The translations under genes were made by a program, and so were the position numbers. The notes under the pieces are model-generated. The model was not told the origin of the DNA, made no database searches, and saw only the letters and a program-made list of their open reading frames with translations. A stretch of 64,000 nt of DNA from Podocnemis expansa (Eukaryota > Chordata > Testudines > Podocnemididae). Positions 32,929-43,689 of the stretch are shown one piece after another; positions within the stretch are counted from its first letter, which is position 1, and each line of letters opens with the position of its first letter. Where the stretch lies: contig ML682092.1 in the NCBI GenBank assembly GCA_007922195.1, positions 1,327,721 to 1,391,720 of the forward strand, read 5' to 3'.

Positions 32929-35900
32929 TGTGTTACGGCAGATGGTGTCTCTGTTAGTGCGTTGTGAGTTCGTTTGTTTCCAGACCAGGTAATGCTCTTT
33001 GTGACAGTGTTTTAAAAAACACAGGTTCCTCGACCCTGAGAGATCTGACTTCCCCCATCCCCCCCCCCAACCTTTTTTTTCAGATTGGTAGTAATTCTAA
33101 TAGGCAAGTGATTCTGTAGGTCAATAAATTTTAAAGTATTTGGGGCAGAACAGTGTCTTAAATTGGATTAGATTTATTGGAAGGATTTGAGAACGTAATA
33201 GTTGTTAGCATTTGATATCAAAATACTACTGTCTAAGCTCAGGATTGTAGGTTTGTGTTAAAATCTGTGTAGCTGTTCTGGAGCTGCCTCATGTACAGAA
33301 CTGCAATTGACTTCTGCATGCACAGTGGTTGCAAAATACCAGGAACAGTGGATTTTTTTAACCACTTAAATGTTTATTTTTATATATATTGTATGAGTGT
33401 ACAGGAAGTGCTTTGAGACTTATTCTGATGGATTGATCTATATATAACATATGCTGGGAAGGGCCAGCTGTAACATGTCAGATAAATCTTTTGATGCATA
33501 AATGGAATGTTTAATAATGCAGTTCCTTAGAATCAAAACTCAATCACAGCAGCTTAGTAAATTATTTTGTCATCAGTTTATAAACTTGTTTTTCTTTCTG
33601 CTTGCCAGTTTGTTTTCTGAGGTGCTAAGCTTTTATTTATGCTATATTTTCAGTCAAGTATGTTGTCAGACAAGAGGGGATTTTTTAAAAAAAAATTGTT
33701 GGCTTGCCTTCGCCTTGTATAGTTCTAGCGTGCATATATATATTTCTCTAAGCCACTGTGCATTTAACAAACACAAAACACCATTATATGCCTCCAGAAA
33801 AGGAAGTTCATGCATCTGACGGTGGGGCTGGAGCTCATGAAAGCTTAAGCCCTTAAGAAATCTGTTAGTCTGTAAGGTGTCACAGGACTCCTGTTGTTTT
33901 CGCTGTACACAGACTAACACGGCTACTCATCTGGATATTTCATGAAAGGACGAATGACGTCATCTTTTACATCTAGGCCTTAGGAACTCTTTTATCTCAT
34001 ATTGCTTTAACATTAGCCACCTTGTGCTGTATTTCTGCAGCAGCAGCAAGCGACACCAGCATTTAAATATCAGACTAATTTTGTTTCTTAAAAAAAGCAA
34101 GACTTTATGTGTGGTCTAGAATTGAAATAAAACCAGACCTTGCAAAGTCTTTCCCTACAGCATTTACAAAAGTATATCTGGTACTTAGTGGTTTTTGTTC
34201 CTTTATTTAAACTACGGTGTAATTCATTTGAGATGCAAAAAAGGATATTGGGTTCAGGTAATATGTAATAACAAGATACTGTAGGAAATAGTCAAAGTTA
34301 TATCAGGTAAGCTACTGTTTGTTCTTTTTAAAAAAGCTTGTTCCCAATTCTTTTCCTGTTTGTTAATTGCATGCCATTTGTGTTTGAAAAAAACATCCTA
34401 TTTAGCTAGCAGGAAGAAAGGTTTAATGAATTTTACCTGCAGCAGGGAGGCGAAATTACTTTTGAGTTTTGTAGCTTTTAAAATAAATGTGGAAAAAAGG
34501 TCTAGTTCTTTTGTTTTTACTATAGGAAACACATTTTTTGAAATGCTGTAGTTTATTTTATTAAATAAAAATACGAAGTTGTCTCTCTTTTCTTAACAAT
34601 TACAGCATTTTGGTAATGACAGATTCAGTTGATTGTTTCAGGATTTCTTGAGCTTCCAAAATACCCCTGTGAAGAGGTTTCACAGTGATGCATATCCTAA
34701 GTTAGAGGGATCTAGCTCCCTTATGTGTTTCTCCTCCAACGAGAAAAAGGACCAAGGTGATTTTTAAATGCTTTCTGTCACTCTATTAAAGAAGGACACA
34801 CAAACATATTTCACTGATAACTGGAAATATCTGGGAGAATCTTTGGCAAGAAGGTGCTTGAATTGTGGCAACAAAGTGGAACTGATTTAATTCTGGCCGG
34901 TTTTACAACATGATCCTGGTGAATCACTCATGTTTGGACGGCAGTCTTGTCAGACATGGGAGTAGAGGTTTTCATTTGTCTTCCCTCTCACTTTTAATAG
35001 GAGTAGAATATTTTTCATTTGCTGCATCTCCTGAGCTGTTTTAGAGAACTAAACAAATTCTTAGTGGCTTCTTGCTGGTATTGCTGGATTGTGTGTTGAA
35101 GGAGGTGGGGCAACAAGGGTGTCGTAGTTCCAGGAAGGCTAATCTCAGTTCTTCCAAGCTAGATATGTTTAAATACTAGATATTTGATCTAGCTATGTAG
35201 AGAAAAAATTACTCTTCAATATAGACTTTTACAATTTAAAAAAAAAAAAAAAAAAAAGATGAGCGCAGGTACAGTACCTGTCCCAGTTGTGTGTTTTCCA
35301 CTGAAGATAAAAATCATACCCTTGTATTTGTATAAATTACTAGTAAGAGTCACCAGGTTCACCACACACAGCAATATGTAGGTTTTTATGGGGACCAAAA
35401 GAAAACACCACAGCTGTTTTGAAATAAGCTGCATGCTTGCATTACTCATCTTTCCAGTGTTGATGAGGCCTATTTCTTCAATTTAAAACCTGTTCATATT
35501 TAGAGGATTATTTTTGTAACCAAATGGATTACAGTTGTTTAAATGGAATATTACTGGAACACAGTTCTTTGGCAAATGGGTGGGTTCTTCTGCAAACTCT
35601 GTGGCTACAGAATCACAGAGCAAAAAGGGCTTCTGGTCTGAAGTAATAATATATTACAGCTTCAGCATTACATATTCCTCATACAGTCAATATAGATTCT
35701 CCTTTCTGTATTTGCCAGCCCTTGCAACAGAACAGAACCCATTGACCTCTTTGACTACTGGTGGCTGAACTCTTAGATTTGGCCCTCAATCTTTTTAGGT
35801 TGTAGCTACTTTTTCAGGTGATTCTGTGTGTCTCCACCAACTACATACTGTACGTTGACTTGCACACATTTAGCAGTGTTGTCCCATTCTCTTGGCATGC

Positions 35901-36184
35901 CATCTGTCTTTGTCCTCTTCCACTCTCCATTGACTGAATAAATGAAAACCTTTTATCACAAGTTTGATGTGCTGAATATGGTTTGATGTGAAATTGTTTT
36001 TATTTCTCCCACTTAACGTTTAAAGGGGAAAAAAAAGAGGGTTGCGGTGGGACAGGCTTGATCTGTAACAGAACAGGGTAACAGTGATGGCATAAACTAT
36101 TCTGAAAAGAAATGCAAATTACTAGTAAAGATGCATAAAATACCTGAAAAATCTCAGAAGAAACAGTGGGTTACCGATGTAACC
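32929..36184 (+). other. Repeat-poor AT-rich DNA, possible long 3'UTR
   Basis: This interval follows the candidate last exon and has several AATAAA signals (for example near 33122, 34126, 34564 and 35940). Apart from a PLE tail at 33.8 kb and an A run at about 35.24 kb it contains no recognisable repeat or gene. If the exon is real, part of this is its 3'UTR. Confidence 0.35.
33811..33934 (+). repeat. Penelope-like element 3' tail, single copy
   Basis: The block GCTCATGAAAGCTTAAGC, then AATCTGTTAGTCTGTAAGG, GTGTCACAGGACTCC and ACAGACTAACACGGCTAC is the standard PLE tail order. Unlike the other three loci it is not part of an inverted pair. Confidence 0.7.
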
Positions 36185-36464
36185 GACCTTCTTCGAGATG
36201 GGCTGTTCACATACATTCAGTTACAGATGTATATGTGCCACAGCACCTGGTAGCTCGGAAAGTCTTTTAACCTTAGCCTGTCAGGTCAGGGCTAGTGGCC
36301 AATGCCACCTCTGTGCCACAACTGCAGCTACATAGGTGCGGTGATCCTGACCCTCCCAGTCCCTTCTTTTCACCAGCTCTGGTTAGTGGGGATGGTGGGA
36401 GGGATGTGAATGTATGTGAGCAGCCCATCTTGAAGAAGTATGGTTACATTGGTAACCGATCATT
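36185..36464 (-). repeat. DIRS A left terminal repeat and start of its internal complementary region
   Basis: CTTCTTCGAGATGGGCTGTT begins the repeat at about 36190. Further in, the text turns into its own reverse complement (TGAGCAGCCCATCTTGAAGAA, about 36418-36438), followed by GTTACATTGGTAAC. The B element starts at about 36465. The other half of the region resumes at 42329 with TAGTGCTGCTCACATCATTC. Confidence 0.75.
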
Positions 36465-36474
36465 CTTCTTTGAG

Positions 36475-36655
36475 TGCTGCTCCTGGCCATTCCCTCGTAG
36501 GTGTCTGCACACCACGTGCACGGCACGCCGGAACTTTTTTCCCATAGCACCCTTAGGGCTGGCCCTAGCGCCCCCTGGAATGGCGCCATAGCCACTTTCT
36601 ATATATTCGCCAGCCGGCCCTCGCCCTCCTCAGTTCCTTCTTACCGCCCGTCGGT
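36475..36655 (+). repeat. DIRS B left inverted terminal repeat
   Basis: From GTGCTGCTCCTGGCCATTCC through CTATATATTCGCCAGCCGGCCC to CTCAGTTCCTT it is the reverse complement of 42130-42290. The right copy carries an additional outer ~30 bp (AACACTGGTTACAGGTAAGC). Confidence 0.85.
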
Positions 36656-36829
36656 CTCTGGAACATTTTGCGGCTGCTCTTGCAGTCCGTTCTCCATAGC
36701 TACCCACGTTGTTTGTTGTGCTTCGTTGTTAGTTTAGTAGTAGGTCTAGTAGTAGTGATAGTTGTAGTTAATAGATTTCTTTGTGCCGGGGTTGGGCTAT
36801 GCTGGGGTTTAAAACGTGGGCGTTGGAAA

Positions 36830-39010
36830 AAGCCCATGCCGGTGTATGACCCACACAGTTCTTGCTTGCTGTGTTTGGGGGAGGCTCATCTAGCGGAATG
36901 GTGTAAAATCTGCAGAGCCTTCAAACTGCGGACTCAGAAGGATCGAGTCCAGCGTTTGAAACTCCACATGATGGAGGAAGCACTGTGCCCAGTACTGGGG
37001 GACTCTGGATCGAGTTCAGCGCCATTGGTGCGGAGCGCTCTGGCATCGTCGTCGGCGCAGCCTCCGGCACCGAAACCCACCCTCAGGAAGCACCGGGAGC
37101 CCCGGCACTGCTCTGCGTCTCCGGTGCCAACAAAAAGGAGGAAGTCAAAGGGGCACTCTCCTCGGCGCAGCTCGGCGAGCCAGAAGGACACGGGGCAGGT
37201 GGACTTGACCAGTGGTCGCTCTCCCTCCCCGGCGCTGAAGTCGAGGGAGGTCCGCTACAGCCCCGTCTCGGTGTCCTCACCTACGAGGGAGATTCTGGAG
37301 GAGGACATTGTGCTGCCCGCTACTCCAGAGGCCTTTTCAGCAGCGCAGGAGCTGTGCGGCCCAGTAGACCCTCAAACCCCAAGGCCGAGTCCCCCAGCAC
37401 CGTGATTGGTACTGTCGCACGGGAAGCCAACCCTGCTCGGAGCTCCATCCAAGCTTCCTCGTACGCCATTGAGTCCGTCCCATTGGCACCGTTCCCCGAT
37501 TCCACCTGTGGTGGCGGCGGCAGCAGGGGCGCCCCGGTACCGCTCTCCGGCACCGACCCAACGAGACCATGCACAGCAGTACCGTGATCATCGAAAATCT
37601 GGAGGGCACCGTCCGTCGGTACTGTCGTCTACGGCACCACCATGTTCCCCAAGGAGCAGTCCATCTTCAAGCTCCGCGGAGGACGCTGGGTTGAGGCACC
37701 ATCGTAAGGCTGCTCAGCCTCCCCAGCCAACCCAGGGCGCTCCCCCGTTTCACCCCCAGTGGTCAGGCTGGCAGCTGGGCACTCAATGGCCTTTTTGGAC
37801 CCCGTGGGCCTTTCACCAAGAGACCCGGGGGACCGACTTTTGGGTCACAGATTCACCAGCCTCCCTCGGCGACCATAAGTGCTCCCCCCGGCACTGGGGA
37901 TGGGTCCGAGGCAGACTTCCCTGGAGAGGAGCAAACTAGTGTGTCTAGCGTGACCCACAGTGTTCAGTCGAGGGCTCAGTCTGTGGGACTCGACCCGGGG
38001 GAATCTTCATCATCTTCTCCGGACGAGGCGGTGGCGGGGGCAAAGCCGTCCTCCTTCCTGGACGATTCCTTGGCCCACCAGGAGCTCCTCCACCGCGTGG
38101 CCTGTGGACTGAATTTGCAGGCGGAGGAAATCGTGGAAGACGCCAACCCCATGGTGGACATGCTTTTGCCCGAGGGCCCGAGCCACATTGCCCTACTTTT
38201 TATTAAGACTATCCAAAACACCACAAAGGCCTTGTGGCATACTCCGGCGTCAATTACCCCAACGGCCAAGTGTGCGGAAAAGAAATATTTTGTTCCCTTG
38301 AAGGGCTATGAACATTTTTATTCCCATCCCACCCCTGGCTCCTTGGTGGTGGCTGCGGCAAATGAGAGGGAACAGCATGGCCACCCTGCATCCACCCCTC
38401 TAAAGCAAAGGAGGCGAAGCGGCTGGACTTGTTTGGCCGTAAGACCTATTTGACCGGGGGCCTCCAGCTCAGAATAGCGAATCAGCAGGCTATTCTAAGT
38501 AGATATATGTTTAACGCTTGGACTTCCTTGGAGAGGTTTTCAGATGAGTTGGACCAGGGCTCTAGAGACGCCCTCTCGGCATCTACCAAGGAGGGCAAAG
38601 TTGTGGCCAAGGCCCTCCTGCATTCTGTGCTGGACGTGGCGGATGCAGCAGCCCGCGCCATGGCCTCAGGGGTGACCATGAGGAGATGCTCCTGGTTACA
38701 GGCTTCGGGCCTTCCCCTGGAGGTTCAGGCCACAATACAAGACCTTCCCTTTGAGGGCCCTGAGCTGTTCACAGCAGACAGACTCCCGGTTGCAAATCCT
38801 AAAAGACTCCAGGTGTTGATAAAATCACTGGGCCTTTACACGCCGGCTACTCAGAGGAAGACTTTCAAGCCGCCACCGCCCTCACGACCGTTCCGCCGGC
38901 GCCAAGACGACGACAGATGCCGCAACAGGGGAGGACGTAGGCCTTCAGGATGCCAGTCTGGCGACCAAGGGGGCTCACGCCAACCAGCGTCTCAGAAAAA
39001 GAGCTTTTGA
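36830..39010 (+). pseudogene. DIRS B gag (broken in three places)
   Basis: It starts with the Cys/His cluster (SSCLLCLGEAHLAEWCKIC at about 36.86-36.92 kb) and a basic helix, then a long Ser/Pro/Arg spacer. A stop at 37403-37405, a frame change near 37.93 kb and another near 38.43 kb break the frame. The folded core follows: SSPDEAVAGA, ALWHTPASITPTAKCAEKKY, FYSHPTPGSLVVAA, then FGRKTYLTGGLQLRIANQQA and TIQDLPFEGPELF. The C-terminus is Arg/Gln-rich, ending at 39010. Gag would form the RNA particle; no retroviral major homology region is seen. Confidence 0.8.
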
Positions 39011-39014
39011 AGGT

Positions 39015-40897
39015 CAGCCCAAGGGTGCCATACCACTCACGCCAGATCCAGAGACTCCATCCTTCTTCAACAGACTTTCCCACTATTTCCCAGAGTGGCT
39101 CAAGATCACTTCGGACCGCTGGGTTCTCAGAACTATTTGGGAGGGCTATTCCCTCCAATTTGCTTCATTACCCCCGTCGGCGCCTCCGTCCTGCCTTTCG
39201 GCTACACAAGAGGACCATACGCTTACAAGCCTGTTAAGGGAGGAGGTTCAGTCCCTACTCCAAAAAAGGGAGGTGGAGGTGGTCCCACCCAACAGGAGGG
39301 GCAAAGGTTTTTACTCCCGTTACTTCCTGATCCCGAAGTCGAAGGGGGGGGGGTTCGGCCAATCTTAGACTTAAAGTGCCTCAACCGTTTTCTCAGATTC
39401 GTTTCCAGATGGTTTCCCTTTCTTCCATTATTCCCGCTCTGGATCTGGGTGACTGGTACGCCGCCCTCGATTTACAGGATGCGTACTTCCACATCACAAT
39501 TCGTCCACATCACAGGAAGTACTTGCGCTTTGTGGTAGGATGGGATCACCTACAGTTTATGGTCCTCCGGTTTGGACTCTCGGCAGCGCCACGAGTTTTT
39601 ACCAAGTGCCTGGCTGTAGTGGCCGCCTCCCTCAGGAGGACGGGGATCAATCTGTTCCCATATTTGGATGATTGGTTGGTAGTGGGCCGATCGCCTCAAG
39701 AGACACTAGACCACCTAGCGGCAACACAGTCGCTGCTGGACAGACTAGGCCTCTTAGTCAACAGACAGAAGTCGGTGCTATCTCCCACACAAAGAATAGA
39801 ATTTATAGGGGTGGTTCTGGACTCTGCTCTAGTGCGAGCGTCCCTCCCCACATCCCGCTTCCAAGGGATTCGCGAGGCTGTGAACTCACTTATAAGGTTT
39901 CCTCTAGTATCAGCGCGGGAGTGCCTACGGTTGTTGGGCCTCATGGTGGCCTGTACATTTGTAGTTCTACACGCCCGACTCCACATGCGCCCGCTCCAGC
40001 TATGGCTGTCGAGCGTGTTTTGCCCTGCAAGGGACAGTATGGACGTGATGGTCATGGTACCTGCACCCGTGTTGGAGTCCCTCCGATGGTGGACCCATGA
40101 GGAGAACCTCTGTTTGGGGATCCCCTTTCAGCGGGCTCAACCGTTGTTACATCTAATGTCGGATGCCTCGGACAAGGAGCGGGGAGCCCGTCTGGGCGGT
40201 CTCAAAACCCAAGGCAGGTGGAAGGGAGGGGAGTCTGCCCTCCACATCAATGTCAAAGAACGGAGGGCAGTGTGCCTGGCATGCAAGGCTTTTCGGGGCC
40301 AGCTTCGCGGTCGGATGGTCTCGGTGCAAACGGACAATACGATGGCGGTTTTATATCAACAAGCAAGGGGGCACCTGCTCCAGACAACTCTGCCAGGAAG
40401 CCATAGCCCTGTGGGAGTTCTGTATTCGCCACAACATTCACCTGGTCGCATTGTACGTCCTGGGCCTCCAGAATACCATAGCGGACGACCTGAGCAGGAG
40501 GTTTCTGACCCACGAGTGGTCTCTCCACCCAGAGGTGGCGGAGCATCTTTTCCAGAAGTGGCGTCGTCCCCAGCTGGACCTGTTTGCCTCGCCACGGAAC
40601 ACCAAATGCCTACAGTTTTGCTCGTTCCAGGGGCTCGGCCCAGGCTTGAAAGGGGATACCTTCAAAGTCCTGTGGAGCGCAAAGCTATCGTATGCCTTTC
40701 CCCCGACGCCTCTAGTTCCAAGAACACTACAGCACATAAAGGCACAACGAGTGAAGGTCATCCTGGTGGCCCCGGCCTGGCCAAGACAGTATTGGTACGC
40801 GACCCTCCTGAGGCTCTCCAGATGCAACCCCATTCTGCTGCCCCTGCTGTCCGACCTCTTGTCCCAGGACAGCGGGTCACTACTCCACCCCAATTGA
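39015..40897 (+). pseudogene. DIRS B reverse transcriptase, RNase H and post-RNase-H domain
   Basis: Pol starts after gag; the N-terminal part (39.1-39.4 kb: PNRRGKGFYSRYFLIPKSKG, RPILDLK) is scattered over three frames around a G run at 39344-39353. The long frame from 39376 gives LDLGDWYAALDLQDAYFHI, LRFGLSAAPRVFTK and the catalytic box YLDD at 39661-39672. RNase H starts near 40.15 kb (MSDASDKE, HINVKERRAV, TDNTMAVLY). A frame change near 40.36 kb moves coding to 40163-40897: NKQGGTCSRQLCQEAIALW, YVLGLQNTIADDLSR, then the DLFASPRN...YAFPP...VAPAWPRQYW domain. Confidence 0.82.
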
Positions 40898-40927
40898 GAG
40901 CATTGAACCTCCACACCTGGCTCCTTC

Positions 40928-41966
40928 ATGGTTGATGGCAAGCAAGCAACTATGCTGTCCCCGGTGAGGCAGGTGTTGTGCGGCAGCAGGAAAGCCTCCA
41001 CAAGGGCTACGTACGCTGCCAAGTGGCGCCGTTTCGTGCATTGGGCGGCGGGCGAAGGTAAGGACCCGAATTCACTGCCCGTTCATGCCATCCTGGACTA
41101 TATTTGGCACCTAAAGTCATCTGGGCTGTCTCTGCCGTCCCTTAAAGTCCATCTGGCAGCGATCGCAGGCTTTCGCCGTGTTGACGAGCACCCCTCGCTC
41201 TTTTCGCTGCCTATAGTGAAAAGGTTTCTCAAGGGCCTGTCAAAACTGTACCCGCCAATACGCCCCCCGGCGGCCCAATGGGATTTGAACTTGGTCCTTT
41301 CTCGTCTCTCCGGACCACCCTTTGAGCCATTAGCGTCGTGCTCGCTGCTCTACCTTTCCTGGAAAGTGGCGTTTTTGGTGGCGATCACTTCGGCAAAGAG
41401 GGTGTCAGAACTGCACGCCCTGTCAGCGGAACCTCCGTACACGACCCTTTTTTAAAGATAAAGTGCGGCTGTGCCCTCATCCAGCTTTCAGGCCTAAGGT
41501 GGTGCCGCAGTTCCACATCAACCAGGACATATACCTCCCAGTCCTCTGCCCCAAGCCTCACGTGTCCGAGGAGGACAGGCGACTCCACAGGCTGGATGTC
41601 CGTAGGGCACTGGCTTTTTATATTGAATGGACGAAACCTTTCCGCAAATCGCCCCTGCTATTTGTGGCAGTTGCAAATAGAATGAGAGGACAACACATGT
41701 CTTCGCAGCGAATTGCTACCTGGATCGTAGCATGTATTAGAAAGTGTTACAAACTCGAAGGGAGACCACCCCCGCATGTCACGGCCTATTCAATGAGGGC
41801 CCAGGCGGCGTCGACGGCATTCCTGGCAGGGGTCCCGATCTCCGAAATTTGCAGAGCGGCAACCTGTTCCTCGCCGCACACGTTCGCACAACACTACGCC
41901 ATCACTCAACAGGCCCGACAAGATGCGGCACTGGGGGCAGCGGTGCTGCAGTCGGTATCCCTGTGA
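40928..41966 (+). pseudogene. DIRS B tyrosine recombinase
   Basis: The frame 40928-41455 gives the core-binding part (RKASTRATYAAKWRRFVHW, AILDYIWHLKSSGLSLPS, VHLAAIAGFRRV) and box I AKRVSEL with its Arg at 41399-41401. After a small frame change near 41.45 kb, 41463-41966 continues to the stop. The HXXR box reads YSMR, with Tyr (41787-41789) instead of His, and the nucleophile Tyr lies in QHYAI (41895-41897). The protein would join circular element DNA to the target. One shift and the His-to-Tyr change argue against activity. Confidence 0.82.
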
Positions 41967-41984
41967 TGTATCCCACCTCCAAGG

Positions 41985-42320
41985 TAAGGCTAGTGACTCA
42001 CCTACGAGGGAGTGGCCAGGAGCAGCACTCGAAGAAGAAGAATAGGTTGCTTACCTATAACCAGTGTTCTTCGAGAGGTGTGCTCCTGGCTATTCCACTC
42101 CCTCCCGCCTCCCCGCTTACGGTCAGGGACAAAGGAACTGAGGAGGGCGAGGGCCGGCTGGCGAATATATAGAGAGTGTCTATGGCACCACTCCAGGGGG
42201 CGCTAGGGCCGGCTGTAAGGGTGCTATGGGAAAAAAGTTCCGGCGTGGCGTGCAGACACCTACGAGGGAATGGCCAGGAGCAGACCTCTCGAAGAACACT
42301 GGTTACAGGTAAGCAACCTA
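41985..42320 (+). repeat. DIRS B internal complementary region and right inverted terminal repeat
   Basis: CTACGAGGGAGTGGCCAGGA (42003-42022) and CTCCTGGCTATTCCACTCCC (42083-42102) are reverse-complement terminal pieces around the joint AATAGGTTGCTTACCTATAA. The outer repeat then runs to about 42315, ending AACACTGGTTACAGGTAAGC. The joint repeats this outer extension in inverted form, as expected if the internal region spans the circle junction. Confidence 0.8.
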
Positions 42321-43279
42321 TTCTTCTTTTTCTAGTGCTGCTCACATCATTCAGTTACAGGTGACTGGTAGCCATACCCAGAGATGACGGGAGGAGTTAC
42401 CGTCTGCCCACACTGAGTACGGCTCTGCCCATCATGGCATCATCTCTAGCTCGTTGGATGATAGCGTGGTGCATTGTGAAGGTATGCTCCAACGACCATC
42501 TAGCTGCCCTGCAGATATCCTGGATTGGGACCTGGGCAAGAAAGGCCATTGAGAAAGCCTGGGGCCTGGTAGAATGAGCCCTGACATTCCCCGGAAGGGA
42601 TGTATTCGACTTTCTGTAGCAGTCTTTAATGCAGTTCACAATCCAGTTGGAGATGGACTGTGATGACACTGGAAGTCCTCTTTTACGTTCTGCAACCACT
42701 ATGAACAATTGGGAAGTTCTGCGGAATGGGCGCGTGCACTCTATATATATTAATAGCACCCTTTTGGCGTGCAGGGTGTGCCACTTCCTCTGGTTCTCTG
42801 TAACTTGAGGGTCTGGGAAGAACACTGGCAGGCAAGTGGCCTGATTAAGGTGAAATGGAGAGACTACTTTAGGAAGGATGGATGGATGAATGGATGCTGG
42901 CGGAGCATCACCGTATCAGGGAAGAACCTCGTGTATGGAGGTTCTGAAGAAAAGGGCCTTCAATTTGGATTCTCTTCTGGCTGAGGTAATTGCTACCAGA
43001 AAGGCCACCTTCCATTGCAAGGACCAGAGTGCATGAGTCCAGAGATTCACAAGGAGGCTCCATTAGGCTACAGAGCACCATGTTAAGGTACCGTTGTGGA
43101 ACAGGTTCACGAGGTTGTGGGAAGACTCTTTCGAACCCCTTCAGAAATCTGGTGGAGGTAGGGTGGGAGACGACAGTAATACTTTCCACCTTATCATGAA
43201 ATGCTGAAATCGCTGCCAGATGGACTCTCGGTGAGGAAAGGGAGAGGCCCTTATTTCTGAGGTCTAGCAGATAATCAAG
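42321..43279 (-). pseudogene. DIRS A tyrosine recombinase, C-terminal two thirds
   Basis: On the minus strand, 43279-42397 reads ILDYLLDLRNKGLSLSS, VHLAAISAFHDKV, then RFLKGFERVFPQ and, in another frame, box I AITSARRESKL with Arg at 42973-42975. The frame 42825-42397 gives VRAHSTRPQAF (HSTR at 42565-42576). The position of the nucleophilic Tyr reads His (TMHHAIIQ, 42476-42478). The N-terminal part lies beyond copy C at 49156-49290. The family normally has HYAI here, so the catalytic Tyr appears lost. Confidence 0.8.
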
Positions 43280-43282
43280 GAT

Positions 43283-43500
43283 TCTTCTTCGAGCAGTGTC
43301 CCCGATTGCTCTACTTCAGGTGTGTGGGCACACACTGCACCTGGGCCAGAGATTCTTTAGCAGTGTCCCCATGGGGGTGGGGGGAGGAGGCGCATGCTGG
43401 TCTGGAGTGTGGTTTTAGCACCAGCTGCAAGGCGCGAGCACTCCTCCCCCCCATCCTCCACCTCAGTTCTAATCTTACCACTCCGACAGTAGACGGAGAG
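43283..43500 (+). repeat. DIRS C left inverted terminal repeat
   Basis: TTCTTCTTCGAGCAGTGTCC at about 43282, CTCTACTTCAGGTGTGTGGGC and TTCTTTAGCAGTGTCCCCAT are reverse complements of text at 49.03-49.12 kb (ATGGGGACACTGCTAAAGAA, CTGAAGTGGAGCATG). Confidence 0.8.
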
Positions 43501-43605
43501 TCAGTAGCTCCCCATTATCTCCTCCTCAACAGCTATTAAAACAACAATTACAAACCTCTTGTCTCTGAAACAGCTTCTGACAATTGACTAGTCGATTCTT
43601 CAAGG

Positions 43606-43662
43606 GGGGAAAAAAAACAAAAACAAAAACAAAAAAACAAAACAAAACAAAAAAAAACCCCT
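43606..43662 (+). repeat. A-rich (A/C) tract before DIRS C gag
   Basis: A runs with interspersed C lie just before the first gag Cys/His block, at the same place as 16061-16146 in copy D. Confidence 0.8.
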
Positions 43663-43689
43663 AAACGACCTGACTAAGCCCCTCAGGCT

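Larger units (their letters stand above)
36465..42320 (+). mobile_element. DIRS-type retrotransposon copy B, GC-rich, most complete of the four
   Basis: About 5.86 kb with inverted terminal repeats (36.47-36.65 kb against 42.12-42.32 kb), gag, RT, RNase H, post-RNase-H domain and YR in order. It has the longest open RT frame in the window (519 codons). It is more GC-rich than copies A, C and D, and shows fewer disruptions, suggesting it is the youngest or belongs to another subfamily. It sits inside copy A's internal complementary region. Confidence 0.88.

Noticed and set aside
36985..37609. Several long overlapping frames on both strands within copy B gag
   Set aside because: They are shadow frames of the GC-rich Ser/Pro/Arg spacer. 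Only the frame continuing from the Cys/His cluster fits the gag order.
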